Assembly: GCF_900105075.1 (NCBI RefSeq)
Contig: NZ_FNSK01000001.1
Location: 310,001 to 374,000 of the forward strand
Direction: 5' to 3'
Length of the DNA stretch: 64,000 nt
Origin: Rhodobacter sp. 24-YEA-8
GTDB taxonomy: Bacteria > Pseudomonadota > Alphaproteobacteria > Rhodobacterales > Rhodobacteraceae
The notes beneath the pieces were generated by a model. That model made no database searches and was not told the DNA's origin. It worked only from the letters and a program-made list of their open reading frames with translations. Shown in pieces: positions 17,084 through 25,051 of the stretch. The translations under genes were made by a program, and so were the position numbers. The stretch's first letter is position 1, and each line of letters begins with the position of its first letter.

Positions 17084-18043
17084 TTACGGGCGGGGCGCGG
17101 CGGCCCGGCGCAGGCGATCATTGATGGCCTGGCCAAGACCGGTTTCCGGGATCGGCGCAAAGGCGATGCGGCCTTCTGCACCTGCAAGCACATCGGCTTC
17201 GCGCAGGATGTGAAAGAGCCGCGCCGCAGCCTCCACGAGATCACCATGCTCGGACAGGGTCAGATCGCCTTTTACCTCGCCGAAGCCTATGAGGATCTCG
17301 CCGGTTTCGGCTGCTCTTGCTTCAAGCCGCACCAGCGCGCCCGGCGCGTAATGCGACCCGAGCTGGCCGGGCGCCGTTGGGCGGTCAGGCGCTTTTGGCG
17401 TCATATGCGGTGCGATCCGCTGACCCAGCACGGTTTCCAGGGCCTCGACCGGTACGCCGCCGGGTCGCAAAAGCTGTACCCCGTCGCCGAAGCCCAGGAT
17501 TGTCGATTCCACCCCGACCTCGCAGGCGCCGCCATCCAGCACCGCCGCGATCCGGCCTTCCAGCCCGTCCATCACATGCGAGGCCCTGGTCGGCGAGACC
17601 CGGCCCGATGGATTGGCCGAGGGCCCTGCCAGCGGGCCGCCGAAGGCGCGCAGCAGCGCCCGCGCCACCGGATGCGCCGGCACCCGGACCGCAAGCGTTC
17701 CCAGCCCCGCCGTCGCCAGCGGCGAGATCCCTGCGCCGGGCCTGAGCGGCAGCACCAGGGTCAGAGGCCCCGGCCAGAAATGTTCCGCCAGCAAAAGCGC
17801 CTCTGGCGTGAAGGTCACATAATGCTCTGCCGCCGCCAGATCCGGCAGATGCGCGATCAGCGGGTTGAAAGAGGGCCGCCCCTTGGCCTCGAAAATCCGC
17901 GCGACTGTGCTGTCGAGACGCGCATCCCCCCCGAGCCCGTAGACCGTCTCGGAGGGGAAGGCGACCAGTTCGCCCTCGCGCAGGAGCCTGGCTGCGCGGG
18001 CGATACCGTGATCGGTGGCAGCAAGGAGTTCGGTCTGGCGCAT
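17084..18043 (-). CDS. L-threonylcarbamoyladenylate synthase (Sua5/YrdC type)
   Basis: A 319-residue enzyme that makes threonylcarbamoyl-AMP from threonine, bicarbonate and ATP for the t6A37 modification of ANN-decoding tRNAs. The N-terminal YrdC domain shows AFPSETVYGLGGDA, the KGRPSFNPLIAH block and GPSANPSGRVSPT; the extra C-terminal 110 residues are the Sua5 domain (LGSHYAPG linker), so this is the long TsaC2/Sua5 form. An ATG 15 nt upstream (18058) is an alternative start. It is divergent from the acyl-CoA dehydrogenase gene. Confidence 0.92.
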   Translation of the reverse strand: MRQTELLAATDHGIARAARLLREGELVAFPSETVYGLGGDARLDSTVARIFEAKGRPSFNPLIAHLPDLAAAEHYVTFTPEALLLAEHFWPGPLTLVLPLRPGAGISPLATAGLGTLAVRVPAHPVARALLRAFGGPLAGPSANPSGRVSPTRASHVMDGLEGRIAAVLDGGACEVGVESTILGFGDGVQLLRPGGVPVEALETVLGQRIAPHMTPKAPDRPTAPGQLGSHYAPGALVRLEARAAETGEILIGFGEVKGDLTLSEHGDLVEAAARLFHILREADVLAGAEGRIAFAPIPETGLGQAINDRLRRAAAPRP

Positions 18044-18202
18044 TCCTGATCCTGGCATGTGACGTCCGGCGATTGTGACGCAGCGTCTGTCTTGCGGGTG
18101 AGGGGCATTTGTTATGCTTTTGCGCATATTGGACCTCGACAGATCAGACAAGACCGTTCCCGGGCCCCGGCCCCGGCGCAGCGGCCCGCCGGAGACCAGA
18201 AT

Positions 18203-19897
18203 ATGAGCCATGCACCCGCAGCGGATCACCGATTTATCCTGGATCACATCATTGATTTTACGGATATTTCCGGGACGGATCGCTTTGCCGAAGCCTCGCC
18301 CGACATGGTGAGCGCGATCCTTGATGGTGCGGCGCGGCTTTGCGATGAAGTGGTGGCACCGGTGAACCGCGATGGCGACCTGACACCCGCGCGGCTGGAG
18401 AACGGTGTGATGCGCGCCTCGCCCGGCTTTGAGCGCGCCTACCATGCCATTGCCGGGGGCGGTTGGGTCGGGGTCTCGGCCAGTGCGGACTATGGCGGTA
18501 TGGGGCTGCCGCATGTGCTGGCGACCTGCGTCAACGAGATGCTTGCCGGCGCCTGCCTGTCCTTGCAGCTGAAACCGCTCCTGAGCCAGGGGCAGATCGA
18601 AGCGCTGGAACATCACGCTTCGGAGGCGCTGAAAGCGCTGTATCTGCCGAAGCTGATTTCGGGCGAATGGTCGGGCACGATGAACCTGACCGAGCCGCAG
18701 GCCGGGTCGGATGTCGGTGCCCTGACCACCCGCGCGGTGCCGGCAGAGGATGGCAGCTACCGGATCAGTGGCCAGAAGATCTTTATCACCTGGGGCGATT
18801 CGGATCTGGTGTCGAATATCTGCCATCTGGTGCTGGCGCGGCTGCCGGATGCGGCGCCGGGGGTGAAGGGGATCTCGCTGTTTCTGGTGCCGAAATACCT
18901 GCCGGATGCGGCGGGAAATCCGGGGCAGGCGAATAATCTGCGGGTGGTCAGCCTGGAACATAAGCTCGGCATCCATGGCAGCCCGACCTGCGTGATGGAA
19001 TTCGATCAGGCCACCGGCTGGATGGTGGATGGGCCGGGCAAGGGCATGGCTGCGATGTTCACCATGATGAACAACGCCCGCCTGGGCGTGGGGATGCAGG
19101 GGGTCGGCGTGGCCGAGGCGGCGCTGCAAAAGGCCGTGGCCTTCGCGCAGGAGCGGGTGCAGGGCAGGACGCCGGATGGCTCTGCCACGATCATCGGCCA
19201 TGCCGATATCCGCCGTATGCTGACTGAGGCGCGCGCCAAAATCTTTGCGGCGCGGGCGATCGGCCTCACCTGTGCCAAAGCGATCGATATGGCCAGCGCG
19301 ACCGGCGATGCTGCCTGGGCGGCGCGGGCAGCGTTCCTGACGCCCATCGCCAAGGCTTTCGGCACCGATATCGGCATCGAGATCGCCGATATGGGGGTGC
19401 AGGTTCATGGTGGCATGGGCTTCATCGAGGAAACCGGCGCCGCGCAATATCTGCGCGATGCAAGGATCACCGCGATTTATGAAGGCACCAATGGCATCCA
19501 GGCGATGGATCTGGTCGGGCGCAAGCTGGCCGATGGCGGCGCGGTGGCCTTTGAGCTGATCGACGGGATCATCGCCCGCGCCGTCGCGGCGGAGGAACAC
19601 TGGCCGGAGCTCGCGGCGATCCTCGGCACGGTGGCGAGATCGTTGCGGGGGGCGACCGGCACGCTGCTTGCGATGGAGATGAACGACCGTTTCGCTGGCG
19701 CGGTGCCCTATCTGCGCGCTTTCGCGCTGGTGCTGGGGGCGGATGCACATCTGCGGGCCGCGCAGGCCGATCCGGAGCGGCTGCCACTGGCGCGGGTGAT
19801 GATCACCCGTCTTACAGAGGATGCGCTCTTCCTGCTTTCAGCGGCGCGCCGGCGCGCGGCGGATCTTTACGCGGTACCGGTCGCGATGCTCGGCTGA
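18203..19897 (+). CDS. Acyl-CoA dehydrogenase, DmdC/FadE-like
   Basis: A 564-residue flavoenzyme. The conserved acyl-CoA dehydrogenase blocks are present: NLTEPQAGSDVG (FAD/substrate motif), ISGQKIFITWGDSD, and the C-terminal VQVHGGMGFIEET followed by RDARITAIYEGTNGIQAMD with the region of the catalytic glutamate. The length and the extra C-terminal helical segment fit the DmdC-like group (3-methylmercaptopropionyl-CoA and medium/long-chain acyl-CoA), so exact substrate is open. It would pass electrons to ETF and then to the ETF-ubiquinone oxidoreductase encoded at 25052-26716. The ATG at 18203 begins MSHAPAADHRF. Confidence 0.88.
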   Translation: MSHAPAADHRFILDHIIDFTDISGTDRFAEASPDMVSAILDGAARLCDEVVAPVNRDGDLTPARLENGVMRASPGFERAYHAIAGGGWVGVSASADYGGMGLPHVLATCVNEMLAGACLSLQLKPLLSQGQIEALEHHASEALKALYLPKLISGEWSGTMNLTEPQAGSDVGALTTRAVPAEDGSYRISGQKIFITWGDSDLVSNICHLVLARLPDAAPGVKGISLFLVPKYLPDAAGNPGQANNLRVVSLEHKLGIHGSPTCVMEFDQATGWMVDGPGKGMAAMFTMMNNARLGVGMQGVGVAEAALQKAVAFAQERVQGRTPDGSATIIGHADIRRMLTEARAKIFAARAIGLTCAKAIDMASATGDAAWAARAAFLTPIAKAFGTDIGIEIADMGVQVHGGMGFIEETGAAQYLRDARITAIYEGTNGIQAMDLVGRKLADGGAVAFELIDGIIARAVAAEEHWPELAAILGTVARSLRGATGTLLAMEMNDRFAGAVPYLRAFALVLGADAHLRAAQADPERLPLARVMITRLTEDALFLLSAARRRAADLYAVPVAMLG

Positions 19898-19900
19898 GCC

Positions 19901-20566
19901 CTATCCGGCAAGGTGGCGCAGCCCCTGGGTCACATCTGTTCTGACGGCAAGGCGCAGCCCCGGCTCGTCACCGGCTTTCAGCGCCGACAGGATCATCCGG
20001 TGATAGGGCGGGGCCTCGCGCCGCCGCAGACGCGCGTAAAGCGCCCGCATCGTCGGGCCAAGCTGCAGCCAGACCGTCTCGCACATTGCGAGCATCGCGG
20101 GGGCCTGGGCGCGCAGATACAGGGTACGGTGAAATTCCAGATTGGTCCGGACATAGGCGACCGCATCGTGGCGCGCGACGGCTTCGGTATTGGCGGTGTT
20201 GATCGCCGCCAGCCGCTCGATCAGCGCGAAATGCGCGCGGGGCAGGGCGCGGGCGGCCAGTTCCGGCTCCAGCATGGCGCGGATTGCAGCCAGTTCCTCG
20301 ATCCGCTCGGGTGTCAGCTCCGGCGTGGACACCCGCCCCGAGGAGGACAGCGTCAGCGCGCCCTCGGCCACAAGACGGCGCAACGCCTCGCGCGCGGGCG
20401 TCATCGAGACGCCGAAATCCTTCGCGAGCCCGCGCAGTGTCAGCGACTGGCCGGGCGCCAGTTCGCCATGCATCACCTGCTGGCGCAGGACACGGTAAAG
20501 CCGCTCATGCGCGGCGGCATTGGGGTCGGGCGGACGGGGGCCGGCAGGAATGATCATGGCGGGCAT
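19901..20566 (-). CDS. GntR family transcriptional regulator (FadR/FCD subfamily)
   Basis: A 221-residue regulator. The winged helix occupies about residues 20-85 (LYRVLRQQVMHGEL and LRGLAKDFGVSMTPAREALRRL), and the C-terminal FCD effector domain follows, with a likely metal-binding histidine in LEFHRTLY. Its 3' end meets the acyl-CoA dehydrogenase gene tail to tail with only 3 nt between. Whether it controls fatty-acid genes is not visible. An ATG at 20557 is an alternative start. Confidence 0.88.
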   Translation of the reverse strand: MPAMIIPAGPRPPDPNAAAHERLYRVLRQQVMHGELAPGQSLTLRGLAKDFGVSMTPAREALRRLVAEGALTLSSSGRVSTPELTPERIEELAAIRAMLEPELAARALPRAHFALIERLAAINTANTEAVARHDAVAYVRTNLEFHRTLYLRAQAPAMLAMCETVWLQLGPTMRALYARLRRREAPPYHRMILSALKAGDEPGLRLAVRTDVTQGLRHLAG

Positions 20567-20632
20567 CGGAACATGCTGGGCAAAGCGGGGTCAACCGGTA
20601 TCGGAGTGGGAATAAGGGCGGGCATGATGCGT

Positions 20633-21325
20633 TCAGCCCGCAAAACTGTAGCGGTGCAGCGTCTGGCCGTCGCGTTTCAGCCAGTCGCGCTCGGCCTTCC
20701 AGCCGGGGCGGATCTTCGAGACCACCGCCCAGAAATCAGCGGAATGGTTCATCTCGACCAGATGCGCGACCTCATGGGCCGCGACATAGTCAAGCACCTC
20801 GCGCGGCGCCATGGCAAGGCGCCAGGAATACATCAGCGTGCCGTCATGGCTGCATGATCCCCAGCGGGACCGTGTGTCGCGCAGAACAAGCCGCGTATAG
20901 CTGCGCCCGACAAGGCCCGCGTAATGAGTTGAGCTATAGGCCAGCCGGTCGCGCGCCAGCGCCTTGAGCCAGGCCGCCACTTTTGCACCGGCCTGATCCG
21001 GCCGCCCCGGCACGAGGAGGCTGTCGCCTTCGACCCGGACGCCGCGCCCTTCAGACGGAATGAGGCGCATCATCCGCCCCAGAACCGGCAGTTCGGCCCC
21101 GTGGGTAACCGGCACCAGCCGCGCCATTGGCATCGAGGCCAGCACATTCCTCAGCCAGCCTTCCTGATCGCGCAGAAAACTCAGCGCGTCGCGGTCTTTT
21201 GCGCGCGGCGGCAGCGTCAGCGTCACCTTGCCATCGAGTCGCGAAACACGCAGCGAGAACCGCTTTGCCCGGGCCGAGCGGCGCATATTGATCTCGACCG
21301 GCGGCGGTCCGGGCAGCAACAGCAT
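20633..21325 (-). CDS. M48-type metallopeptidase, YgjP-like (DUF45)
   Basis: A 230-residue protein of the YgjP/WLM zincin group. The zinc motif HEVAH followed by LVEMNHSADFW near residue 180 provides the HExxH and the downstream His; RSRWGSCSHDGTLMYSWRLAMAP is the family hallmark upstream. The N-terminal MRRSARAKRFSLRVS strand is also typical. Function in bacteria is not established; some relatives are deposited as predicted metal-dependent hydrolases. The ATG at 21325 was chosen; a GTG at 21355 would add ten residues. It is divergent from the TIGR02300-type gene. Confidence 0.85.
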   Translation of the reverse strand: MLLLPGPPPVEINMRRSARAKRFSLRVSRLDGKVTLTLPPRAKDRDALSFLRDQEGWLRNVLASMPMARLVPVTHGAELPVLGRMMRLIPSEGRGVRVEGDSLLVPGRPDQAGAKVAAWLKALARDRLAYSSTHYAGLVGRSYTRLVLRDTRSRWGSCSHDGTLMYSWRLAMAPREVLDYVAAHEVAHLVEMNHSADFWAVVSKIRPGWKAERDWLKRDGQTLHRYSFAG

Positions 21326-21493
21326 CAAATTCTCGTTCCAGAGGCCAGAATTCACGTGCCGTCCGGCTTGATTCCGCGCTGGTAAAGGCGCATCTGACGG
21401 CTTACGCAAAAGGCTTTGACAGCCGCTCCGGCCTGTGGCAAGGGGCAGCGTTCGGATTACCCTGTCATCAGGGCGAAAGTGAAGGGACAACCC

Positions 21494-21829
21494 ATGGCCA
21501 AGGAAGACTGGGGCACCAAGCGTCTGTGCCCGACGACCGGAAAACGGTTCTATGACCTGAACCGGACGCCGGTGGTCAGCCCCTATACCGGCGAGGTTGT
21601 GGATATCGAATCGGCCCGCCGCAAGCTGGCGGCTGCGGTGATCTCGCGCGTTTCGCCCGAGAAGGACGATGAAGTTCTGGTCGACGATCTCGAAGCCGAA
21701 GAAGATCTGCTGGAAACGGCAGAAGGCGGCGATGACGATATCGACGATGATCTGCTTGAAGATGATGCCGATGACAATGTCTCGCTCGACGAGCTGGCCG
21801 ATGTGGCCGGCAGCGACGAAGAGGGCTGA
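21494..21829 (+). CDS. Acidic small protein, TIGR02300 family
   Basis: A 111-residue protein of a family conserved across alphaproteobacteria and known only by its model name. The first 45 residues are conserved (WGTKRLCPTTGKRFYDLNR, then TPVVSPYTGE) and resemble a small zinc-binding-like knuckle; the last 60 residues are strongly acidic (Asp/Glu runs) and probably disordered. The start follows AAGGGACAACCC. It stands alone and ends at a strong terminator. No function is known to me. Confidence 0.85.
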   Translation: MAKEDWGTKRLCPTTGKRFYDLNRTPVVSPYTGEVVDIESARRKLAAAVISRVSPEKDDEVLVDDLEAEEDLLETAEGGDDDIDDDLLEDDADDNVSLDELADVAGSDEEG

Positions 21830-21873
21830 GACAAGCCTGCAAGGCCTTGCTCAGCATAGCCCCGTGAAACAGG

Positions 21874-21901
21874 AAAAGACCCGCCTCTGGCGGGTCTTTT
21901 T
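21874..21901. terminator. Bidirectional rho-independent terminator
   Basis: Perfect 12-bp stem AAAAGACCCGCC/GGCGGGTCTTTT with the 3-nt loop TCT, giving a U-tract on both strands. It ends the TIGR02300-type gene on the plus strand and can also end ispE on the minus strand, which finishes 26 bp away. Confidence 0.92.
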
Positions 21902-21926
21902 CGTTTCGTCTGGCGGGGGAGGAGGC

Positions 21927-22856
21927 TCAGGCCGCGCAGATCCCGTCGGGCGCTTTTCCGGGTCCGGGCAGGATCGGCCCGGCGCTGGTCCACCAGGCGG
22001 GATTGGAGTGGGCGATCAGCGGCAGGGCGGCACGGGCCGCAGCCTCATCGGCAAAAAGCGCGAAACAGGTGGCGCCCGAGCCGGACATCCGCGCCATCAG
22101 CGCGCCGGGAAGGGCTTTGAGCTGGTCAATCACCTCGCCGATCACCGGGGCGAGCTCGCGTGCGGGCTTTTCCAGGTCATTGCGCTGGTCCCGGGCCCAG
22201 GCCGCGAGGGTGGCGATATCGGGCCAGGCGGGAAGGCGTGCGGGCAAAGGCGGGTTCTCGCGGCGTGTCAGAGCGCGAAACACTGCCGGAGTGGGGACTT
22301 CGACACCAGGATTGACGAGAAGAATGCCCCCTGACGGAAAGCCGGTCAGCGGTTCGATGATTTCGCCGATGCCGCGCATCCTGGCGGGGCCGGGGCTCAG
22401 GCAGACCGGTATATCGGCACCAAGCCGGGCCGCGATACGGACAATCTCTGCCGCGTCAGGCCGCGTTCCGGGCGGGACCAATCGCAGGGCGGCGCGGATG
22501 GCGGCTGCCGCATCCGAAGATCCGCCGCCAATGCCGGAGGCCGGTGGCAGATGCTTTTCCAGTCGGAACGCCAGGGGCAGCCCCGGGAATATCGCGGCGG
22601 CGGCGCGCGAGACAAGGTTTTCGGTGCCACCGGGCAGTGCCGGTCCGAAAGGGCCGGTCAGCTCCAGCGAGGGGGCTGCGGCCGGCGCCGCATCGAGCCA
22701 GTCGCCGATACCGGCAAAAATCACCAGGCTGTCCAGCAGGTGATAGCCATCATCCCGCCGCCCGGTGACATGCAGGCAGAGATTGACTTTGGCAGGTGCG
22801 AATTCGCGGATGGAATCAATCCTCGGCAGGGGCGTTCTCCGGCAAGCTGCCCTCAC
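21927..22856 (-). CDS. ispE: 4-diphosphocytidyl-2-C-methyl-D-erythritol kinase
   Basis: A GHMP kinase of the MEP isoprenoid pathway that phosphorylates CDP-methylerythritol. FAPAKVNLCLHVTGRRDDGYH marks the substrate/ATP fold in two parts, and PPASGIGGGSSDAAAA is the ATP-binding GHMP motif. The start is uncertain: no ATG lies just before the conserved APAKVNL. A GTG at 22856 and an ATG at 22871 lie upstream, inside the end of the TPR gene, while an ATT at 22820 sits nearest the usual N-terminus. I chose the GTG; the gene overlaps the TPR gene by 41 nt, so translation is probably coupled. Confidence 0.88.
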   Translation of the reverse strand: MRAACRRTPLPRIDSIREFAPAKVNLCLHVTGRRDDGYHLLDSLVIFAGIGDWLDAAPAAAPSLELTGPFGPALPGGTENLVSRAAAAIFPGLPLAFRLEKHLPPASGIGGGSSDAAAAIRAALRLVPPGTRPDAAEIVRIAARLGADIPVCLSPGPARMRGIGEIIEPLTGFPSGGILLVNPGVEVPTPAVFRALTRRENPPLPARLPAWPDIATLAAWARDQRNDLEKPARELAPVIGEVIDQLKALPGALMARMSGSGATCFALFADEAAARAALPLIAHSNPAWWTSAGPILPGPGKAPDGICAA

Positions 22857-24681
22857 TGTCGCCACCGGCATCGGGCGCGTCGGCAGTGCCGTTTTCCGGG
22901 GCGGGTGCCGCTGCCGGAGCGGGGGAGGCAGTAGGAGAGGCGGGACGCGCCGGGGGGCGGGCAGCCTCTTCCGCCATGACCGCATCGAGGCCGATATCCA
23001 GCTTGCGCCGGATGCGGATTGCATCGGCGGCATCCGGCCCGTAAGACAGTGCCCGGTGCCATTGGAATTCCGCTTCGCGCTTGCGGCCGTTCATCCAGTA
23101 GATATCGCCCAGGTGATCGGTGATCTCGGGCTCAAGGGGTTCCAGCAGCGAGGCCTGTTCAATCGGCTGCAATGCCTCCTGATAGCGGCCGAGCATGAAA
23201 TAGGCCCAGGCGAGACTGTCAAGGATCATGCCCGAATCGGGCGCACCGGCCACGGCCTGTTTGATCATAGCCAGCGCTTCATCAAGGTCCTGGCGCCGTT
23301 CCAGCAGGCTGTAGCCGAGATAATTGAGCACTTCCGGCTGGCCCGGATTGATGCGCAGCGCCTCGCGGAAATCGAGATCGGCGCCGGTATGGAGGTTCTG
23401 ACGTTCCCGCATCGCCCCCCGGCTGAAATAGAGCAGCCAGGCCGCGCGCGGGGGCGGATCGGGCAGAAGGCCGATTGCCACGCTGTAAGCCGCCTCTGAT
23501 TCGGCCCAGCGTTGTTCATTGCGCAGCATGTCGCCAAGCGCGACCTGGACCACCAGCAGCTTGCCATGGCTGCGGGTCAGCTGTTTCAGCACTTCGATCG
23601 CCGCCTCTTTGCGACCGGCGGAATAAAGCGCATTGGCGCGGCCGAGCTGGGCATCATACCAGGACGGGTGTTCGGGCGAGAATTCATCATAGGCTGCTTC
23701 AGCCAGATCGTATTCGCCCATCTGGTCGAGCATCGCAGCCCCGAGCAGGATCGCATCGTCATGATCGGGTTTCAGCGCCACGGCGATGCGGCAATTCAGC
23801 TGGACAAAAGCGGGCTCGGCCTCGCCGCTGAGCAGGGTGGCCAGCGACCAGAAAACCTCGGCCATGCCCTCGCGCGCGTCTTTCACGGTGTCAAAGGGGA
23901 TGGTCTCGCCTGCGACAAGCCGGGCGCGCAACACCTCGGCCAGGGGCTCGGGCGTGGTGCCCCAGGTCTTGTCGATCAGCGCGATGGCGTCGTCATTGCG
24001 TTCAAGCTGCGACAGGATCTGCACATGCGCCAGCACCCCGCGCCGGTTCAGCCCCAGACCGGGTGCCGACAGCGCCTTGTCGGCGCCCTCGAAATCGCCT
24101 GCCAGTGCGAGCGCCAGTGCTTTGTGATAGATGCCATGCGCCTCGAGCCCGCGGCGTTCGGCAATCTCGTCAAATTCGCCCAGAGCCTCGGTCATGCGGC
24201 CCTGACCGATATCGGCCCAGGCGCGGGCAAGTCCATCGACCAGCGGGCCAATCGATTTCCCGTCATCCAGCGCCGATCTGATGGCGGCGAAATCGCTGTT
24301 CAGACCAGCCTGGCTGATCTGCGCCAGATCGGCGAGCTGGGCGGGCTGGTCGCCCTCTTGCATAAGGGCGTGGCGATGTTCGGCGATGCTCGCCGCATCG
24401 GCGATCTTGCCAAGGCTGAGCAGGGCGAAGATCGAGCCGTCCATCAGCAGCCGGTTGTCAGGGTCAACGCTGAGCGCCTGGGTGAACCAGGCGGAGGCGG
24501 AGCGGAAATCACCGGCGGTTTCGGCATTGCGGGCGGCAAGGAAAGCGCCTGAATCGACGGGAGTTTCGGTCGTGACATCAGCGGGTTGCGCTGCGGCAGA
24601 GGCCTCTTGCGCGACCACCGGTGAAAGCCCCGAAAGGCTGAGACCAAGCGCGGTGGTCAGCGTAAGGAGAGAACGGATCAT
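22816..24681 (-). CDS. Periplasmic tetratricopeptide-repeat protein
   Basis: A 621-residue protein with a clear signal peptide (hydrophobic stretch to about residue 24, ending SPVVAQ). Most of the remainder is TPR-like helical repeats (for example FAARNAETAGDFRSASAWFTQ-like and SLAWAYFMLGRYQEALQPIE-like units), probably ten or more. The last 60 residues are Ala/Pro-rich and low in complexity. TPR proteins of this size commonly serve as scaffolds for envelope complexes. Its overlap with ispE is a common alphaproteobacterial arrangement, but no functional tie is known. Confidence 0.82.
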   Translation of the reverse strand: MIRSLLTLTTALGLSLSGLSPVVAQEASAAAQPADVTTETPVDSGAFLAARNAETAGDFRSASAWFTQALSVDPDNRLLMDGSIFALLSLGKIADAASIAEHRHALMQEGDQPAQLADLAQISQAGLNSDFAAIRSALDDGKSIGPLVDGLARAWADIGQGRMTEALGEFDEIAERRGLEAHGIYHKALALALAGDFEGADKALSAPGLGLNRRGVLAHVQILSQLERNDDAIALIDKTWGTTPEPLAEVLRARLVAGETIPFDTVKDAREGMAEVFWSLATLLSGEAEPAFVQLNCRIAVALKPDHDDAILLGAAMLDQMGEYDLAEAAYDEFSPEHPSWYDAQLGRANALYSAGRKEAAIEVLKQLTRSHGKLLVVQVALGDMLRNEQRWAESEAAYSVAIGLLPDPPPRAAWLLYFSRGAMRERQNLHTGADLDFREALRINPGQPEVLNYLGYSLLERRQDLDEALAMIKQAVAGAPDSGMILDSLAWAYFMLGRYQEALQPIEQASLLEPLEPEITDHLGDIYWMNGRKREAEFQWHRALSYGPDAADAIRIRRKLDIGLDAVMAEEAARPPARPASPTASPAPAAAPAPENGTADAPDAGGDSEGSLPENAPAED

Positions 24682-25051
24682 TGCGGAATACCCCCTGGAC
24701 TGCCTCTGGCGGAGCCCGTCTGACCTGGCCCACCCCCGCCGGGCTTTTCGGACGCGCCCATGCTGGGACCGAAGCTAACGCCCCGTTTTGCAACACGCAA
24801 TGCAGGGCGGAGCGGTTCGGGGTGAGGATTGCCTGTCATAGTGGGCTGGCGGGTGAACTCTTCGTGAAACGGTGTTCACGCCATGAGCCGGAAAAAAGAA
24901 ACCGACTGCCAGGAATTACACCACAGCCTTGCAGGAGGTCCGCATCATGACGGCCCTGTTGTGCAGGCGAGGCTCTTTACAAGTCTGTGCGGCGGATAAG
25001 GGGCGGCGGTCAGGCGAGGATTTCGGCTTCGCTGACCGCAGCCCCCGGTCC
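24682..25051. other. 370-bp spacer with a strong unassigned ribosome-binding site
   Basis: No gene is called here. A palindrome CGTGAA-6 nt-TTCACG lies at 24863-24880. A consensus AGGAGG (24933-24938) sits 8 nt before an ATG at 24947 on the plus strand; the frame begins MTALLCRRGSLQVC and then runs antisense into the ETF-ubiquinone oxidoreductase gene, so only its first 35 codons lie in free sequence. Confidence 0.35.

Noticed and set aside
18044..19750. N-terminal extension of the tsaC frame through the antisense of the acyl-CoA dehydrogenase
   Set aside because: The frame is open only because of GC-rich codon structure; the extension has no family resemblance, and tsaC has a normal start at 18043.
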